Positions 60,732 through 64,000 of a stretch of DNA of 64,000 nt are shown here, in pieces. Below the pieces are notes generated by a model. That model did no database searches and was not told the origin of the DNA. It was given only the letters and a program-made list of their open reading frames with translations. The translations under genes and the position numbers were made by a program. Every line of letters begins with the position of its first letter. Positions within the stretch are counted from its first letter, which is position 1. Source of the stretch: Rhizobium favelukesii (GTDB lineage Bacteria; Pseudomonadota; Alphaproteobacteria; Rhizobiales; Rhizobiaceae); the NCBI RefSeq assembly GCF_000577275.2, contig NZ_HG916852.1, positions 2,483,001-2,547,000 of the forward strand, written 5' to 3'.

Positions 60732-62714
60732 ATGATCAGAGTACGTTGGGTGGCAGCGTCTGTGGCCGCACTTGCTGTGTGTTCGCTCTCGCAAGCCAGT
60801 TTTGCAGACGACCTTGCCGGCGCGGTGAGGCTCGGCGGGCAGGCCGTTTCCGGAGCCAAGGTGATACTATGGCGCACAGCCGGCAACGCGGCGCCTTCGT
60901 CGCTCGCCGAGGCATCGACAGACGCGAGCGGCGCGTTCGAGATGCCGGGCTTTCCTGAAGGCAAGGCTGGCGGCGTCTACTATCTGACAACCAGAACAGG
61001 GCCAAGCGACGCGGTGGCCCTGCTGTCCGTGCTGGGCGAGAAAGCGCCTCCGGCGGTCGTGGTCAACGAACTGACGACGGTCGCGTCAGTGTTCACCAAC
61101 GCGCGCTTTATTAACGGAACCGCGATCAGCGGCAACGACGTAGGGTTGCGGATCGCGGCGGGCAACGTGCCGAACCTCGTCGATCCTTCGACCGGAACCT
61201 GGGGCAAGGTGGTCTTGAACCCGTTGAACAGTTCCCAGACGGCGACGCTGGCGAAACTGAACACCCTGGGAAATCTGATCACCGCCTTCGCGACCACGGC
61301 CGACGCAGCGTGGAGGACCGAATTCCTGAAAACCGCGACAGCAGACGGCGCGGCGGCGCCGACGGACACCTTGCAGGCAATGGCCGGTATCGCCCGCCGG
61401 CCCTGGGTCAACACAACGGCGCTCTACGGCCTGTTTGACGCAGCCTACCCACAGCCGAAGGACGGCGCGCGGCGTGACGCGCCCCTTCTGCCCTATCTCT
61501 TTCATGCGCCGTCGGATTTCGCCCTGTCGCTCTGGTTCGATGGTGGCGGGGCGCTCGCCGCAGGCAAACAGTCGATTGACGCTGATGGCAATATCTGGAG
61601 CGGTGTCAACTGGATGCCCGGCTCGCAATCCGGCGTTGCCGCCAATATCGGCGGAGGCACAGCGAAGTACGCCCCTGACGGCACCGCGCTGTCGCCCGCC
61701 ATCACCGGGTTCACCGGCATGGGGCTCGATGGCGTCGGCTGGGGCACCGGGGTATCGGAGGACAAGGTCTGGATCGGTGGTCTCAACGGGACGATCCTGC
61801 TCATGGGCCTCGATGGAAAACCGATCGGTCAGGAAAGCGATTTCCCAATGGCTGGCCAGCTCGGCGGCCTCATGGGGAGCGGCTTCTCCGAGAACGGCGA
61901 CGTCTGGATGGCCGACGGCACGCGGAACCGCCTGCTGCACTTTCCCGGCGGTCGTGTGGCGGACGGGCGCATCGTCGAGGTACCCGGATTGAAATCCCCC
62001 TTCGGCGTCGCGATCGACGCTCAGAATCGGGTGTGGGTCAGTAACTCGCAGTCCAACACAGTCGTTCGGTTCGGTGTCGATGATCCGTCGAAGATCGAGA
62101 GATTCACGGTCGGCGGCAGCGTCCGCGGCGTGGCACTCGGTTCGAAGGGCAACCTATGGGCTGCCAGCAACGAGCCGCCGGAGTTTCCGCCGGAAAAAAT
62201 CCCGGACGGCGTCCCGATCATGGTGCAGTTTGAGATCGCATTGAAGCACATGCTGACCGTGCTTGAGGAGAACCCGAAGTTGAAAACCGGCGTGCTCAAT
62301 ATGATCACGTCCGATGGCACCCAATCTACCTCGAAAGGATACGGTGACGGCGTCGTGAGCGTGCCGTGGGGCGTCTCGATCGACGGCGCCGACGACGTCT
62401 GGTTCGGCAACTTCTGGGGCCGCGGGGTTGGGCTGATGGCCGGGACCGATCCGAAGAGTCACGCGGCGGGGACGAAGACAGGCGATGTCATCCACATATT
62501 CCAGAGCGGCGCTATCCAGATGATCACCGACGTCGGCATCGACCCAGCGGGCAATGACTGGGCGGCACACAATTGGAACGACCTCGATGCAGTCGTCGCC
62601 AAGGATCCGACCGATCCGATCTTGACCAAGGGCGGCGGGCAGGGCGTCGTGGTCCTCTACGGTGTCGCCGCCCCCGTGAGGACGCCCCTGCTTGGTATGG
62701 TACGAAAGCCATAA
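60732..62714 (+). CDS. Large exported beta-propeller (NHL/SMP-30-like) protein
   Basis: A 660-residue protein. A signal peptide (VRWVAASVAALAVCSLSQAS) is followed by a carboxypeptidase-regulatory-like beta sandwich (GAVRLGGQAVSGAKVILWRT, STDASGAFEMPGFPEGK), then a domain of unknown type to about residue 290. The rest has propeller-like repeats: SIDADGNIWSGVNWMPGSQS, GFSENGDVWMADGTRNRLLH, GVAIDAQNRVWVSNSQSNTV, GVALGSKGNLWAASNEPPE and GVSIDGADDVWFGNFWGRGV. The recurring DG/N-x-W/V units are the blades. Relatives are annotated as lactonase-like or NHL proteins of unknown role. The start at 60732 precedes the leader; GGGAGG lies about ten bases upstream. Confidence 0.8.
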   Translation: MIRVRWVAASVAALAVCSLSQASFADDLAGAVRLGGQAVSGAKVILWRTAGNAAPSSLAEASTDASGAFEMPGFPEGKAGGVYYLTTRTGPSDAVALLSVLGEKAPPAVVVNELTTVASVFTNARFINGTAISGNDVGLRIAAGNVPNLVDPSTGTWGKVVLNPLNSSQTATLAKLNTLGNLITAFATTADAAWRTEFLKTATADGAAAPTDTLQAMAGIARRPWVNTTALYGLFDAAYPQPKDGARRDAPLLPYLFHAPSDFALSLWFDGGGALAAGKQSIDADGNIWSGVNWMPGSQSGVAANIGGGTAKYAPDGTALSPAITGFTGMGLDGVGWGTGVSEDKVWIGGLNGTILLMGLDGKPIGQESDFPMAGQLGGLMGSGFSENGDVWMADGTRNRLLHFPGGRVADGRIVEVPGLKSPFGVAIDAQNRVWVSNSQSNTVVRFGVDDPSKIERFTVGGSVRGVALGSKGNLWAASNEPPEFPPEKIPDGVPIMVQFEIALKHMLTVLEENPKLKTGVLNMITSDGTQSTSKGYGDGVVSVPWGVSIDGADDVWFGNFWGRGVGLMAGTDPKSHAAGTKTGDVIHIFQSGAIQMITDVGIDPAGNDWAAHNWNDLDAVVAKDPTDPILTKGGGQGVVVLYGVAAPVRTPLLGMVRKP

Positions 62715-62804
62715 GCATCAGCACACCGAGGCGTACCCGTCCCAACCGGGTGCGCCCGGCATCCGTGAAGGCATCAACATCGCCTCAAAAGCGGGACGGG
62801 GAAT

Positions 62805-64000
62805 ATGACCAAAGAGCTACCGGCCGGCGTGGACCTCAGTGCTGCGATATCGGACATTGAGCGGTCTGTCGACGGTTTTGCGGTGGGCCTCTATGCGCGG
62901 CTTTCTGCGTGGTTGGAAGTGCCTCCCGAGTTCGCGGCCTTGCGGGGGGCACTAGCGGACGCTTCGACGTCACTTCTCCTCCTTTCTTTCGAAATCATTC
63001 TGGTGACGGTGCTAACAGCCGGCACATTTCTTGTGGTCACTCGGCAAGTGAAGATTAGGAGTGCAGCGAGAGGTGCGTGGCAACGTTTCTTCTTCAGGGC
63101 GGCGGCTGCAGTCGCGGCCCTTGCCATTGGTTTTGCCATCGCGAGGTTGCTTGCCGATCCGGGGCTGCCCTTGACGACGCTTCGAGTCTGGACGGTCATC
63201 ACAGTTATCGGCAGTGCCATTTTATTTCTGATGAAAGCCATTTTGATGGCATCCCGCCGCCCGGAATGCCGCGGCCGCTCCTTTCATATGTCGGCGCTGG
63301 CTCGTGACCTGCAACTGGTGATCGCTTGGACGATGATGGGGTTCGGGCTCCTTTTGACGTTGCAGCTTTGGCGGAGCGGCCCCGGCCTTATTGACCTAAC
63401 CCGCACGTTCTTGGTTGGAATTCCCGCCTTTCTTCTATTTTCAAGAGCGGTTTGGCGGCACAAACGGGCGATGGCCAGTGCCGTTGCTGGGCCGGGTCCG
63501 AGGAGCCGTTGGCGCACCCGCCTTGCCAAATCATGGCCGGGAATAGTTATCGGATTCCTCGGCATCACATTTCTCAGCAGCCAGATCGCCCTCACATTGG
63601 GAGCGCCGCTCCCCGGACCGGCCGTGGCTTTGACGGCCCTCATGCTCTTTCTGACACCGCATCTTGATACAATGATTGCGAGCTGGGCACAGCGAGAGTT
63701 GGAATCTCCCAAAATCTCCATTCTCGCGGCCGCCGGGCGACAGACAGCGCGCTTCGCTATTTTAATCGGAGCAGTAGCGATGTTGGGAACAGTGTGGGCA
63801 ACGCCGCTGGCACTCGGACTGGGCTTCGAATTGCGAAGCGTTGCACGCGAAGCGTTCCAAATAGCAGTGATTTCCCTTGTGGCGGCATTCCTTTGGAACG
63901 TGGTCGGAACGTTGAACGCTCGTGCCTTAATTCAAGGGCGTCCAGCACTCGAGGGTGACAACGACAAGCTGGTCGCGCCACGCTCCAGGCTCGGGACGAT
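62805..64000 (+). CDS. MscS-type mechanosensitive channel protein (3' end cut off by the window)
   Basis: The frame is open from an ATG at 62805 to the end of the window (398 codons). At least seven hydrophobic helices are visible, e.g. TSLLLLSFEIILVTVLTAGT, FFFRAAAAVAALAIGFAIAR and VIAWTMMGFGLLLTLQLWRS. The final segment (FQIAVISLVAAFLWNVVGTL, then ALIQGRPALEGDNDKLVAPR) resembles the linker that leads into the MscS channel domain in large YbiO-like proteins. The pore and beta domain would lie beyond the window. It is 90 bases after the propeller gene, same strand. Family inferred from helix pattern and linker; unproven. Confidence 0.6.
   Translation, partial: MTKELPAGVDLSAAISDIERSVDGFAVGLYARLSAWLEVPPEFAALRGALADASTSLLLLSFEIILVTVLTAGTFLVVTRQVKIRSAARGAWQRFFFRAAAAVAALAIGFAIARLLADPGLPLTTLRVWTVITVIGSAILFLMKAILMASRRPECRGRSFHMSALARDLQLVIAWTMMGFGLLLTLQLWRSGPGLIDLTRTFLVGIPAFLLFSRAVWRHKRAMASAVAGPGPRSRWRTRLAKSWPGIVIGFLGITFLSSQIALTLGAPLPGPAVALTALMLFLTPHLDTMIASWAQRELESPKISILAAAGRQTARFAILIGAVAMLGTVWATPLALGLGFELRSVAREAFQIAVISLVAAFLWNVVGTLNARALIQGRPALEGDNDKLVAPRSRLGT

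Overview
The window looks like the chromosome of an alphaproteobacterium of the Rhizobium/Agrobacterium group. The evidence is gene content and order: nifR3(dusB)-ntrB-ntrC, a fused ispDF, a pdhA-pdhB-pdhC cluster whose E1-beta carries its own lipoyl domain, eno-ftsB-pdhA, a GAAC-N7-GAAC LexA box of the alphaproteobacterial type, the long bamA-lpxD-fabZ-lpxA-lpxI-lpxB envelope cluster, an EipB (DUF1849) protein, and the aapJQMP general amino-acid ABC transporter. Codon use is GC-rich throughout. No phage, plasmid or CRISPR locus is visible.

Layout. 1-2470 (minus): nitrogen regulation (ntrC partial, ntrB, dusB). 2631-4344 (plus): ispDF and cinA, facing a COQ10/RatA-type gene. 4788-5971 (minus): two tandem P-loop kinase-like paralogues, one interrupted by a single in-frame TGA. 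6033-14141 (minus): lipoate/pyruvate dehydrogenase region (lipA, two small YeaQ-type membrane proteins, lpdA, a broken GNAT gene, an SGNH hydrolase, pdhC, pdhB, pdhA), then ftsB and eno. 16447-18291 (plus): a chemoreceptor, lying between eno and kdsA. 18314-20040 (minus): kdsA and a VOC-family gene, divergent from lexA (20240-20956). 20937-22000 (minus): a strongly decayed, internally deleted comEC. 22252-23541: gltA.

23571-36699 (minus): a long run for outer membrane and lipid A (lpxB, lpxI, lpxA, fabZ, lpxD, bamA), intramembrane proteolysis (rseP), phospholipid and undecaprenyl synthesis (cdsA, uppS), and translation/nucleotides (frr, pyrH, tsf, rpsB). Many neighbours overlap by a few bases. 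36932-38605: a secreted pentapeptide-repeat protein and EipB. 38737-41671 (plus): ridA, a glycerophosphodiesterase, a FemAB/GNAT-like protein and a HIT protein, convergent with a PAP2-type membrane protein. 42706-44104: an intact IS4-family element sitting in the terminator of clpA. clpA itself carries a one-base frameshift near its 3' end; clpS follows upstream. 47255-52183: phasin, DUF3597, DUF3126, cysE, an alpha/beta hydrolase, a small zinc-finger protein and a flavin monooxygenase. 52184-58010: metC and the aapJQMP operon. 58175-59898: a small secreted Cys-containing protein and a methyltransferase.

A tRNA-Glu (60139-60213) marks a change of content. Beyond it lie an HNH-nuclease remnant, a large exported beta-propeller-like protein and the start of a multi-spanning MscS-type channel protein. 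This looks accessory and may be one end of a tRNA-associated island, but no integrase is visible in the window.

I found no convincing new defence or mobile system. The most noteworthy observations are gene decay (comEC, GNAT, clpA and the kinase paralogue), the IS insertion splitting a terminator, and the beta-propeller/channel pair beyond the tRNA.
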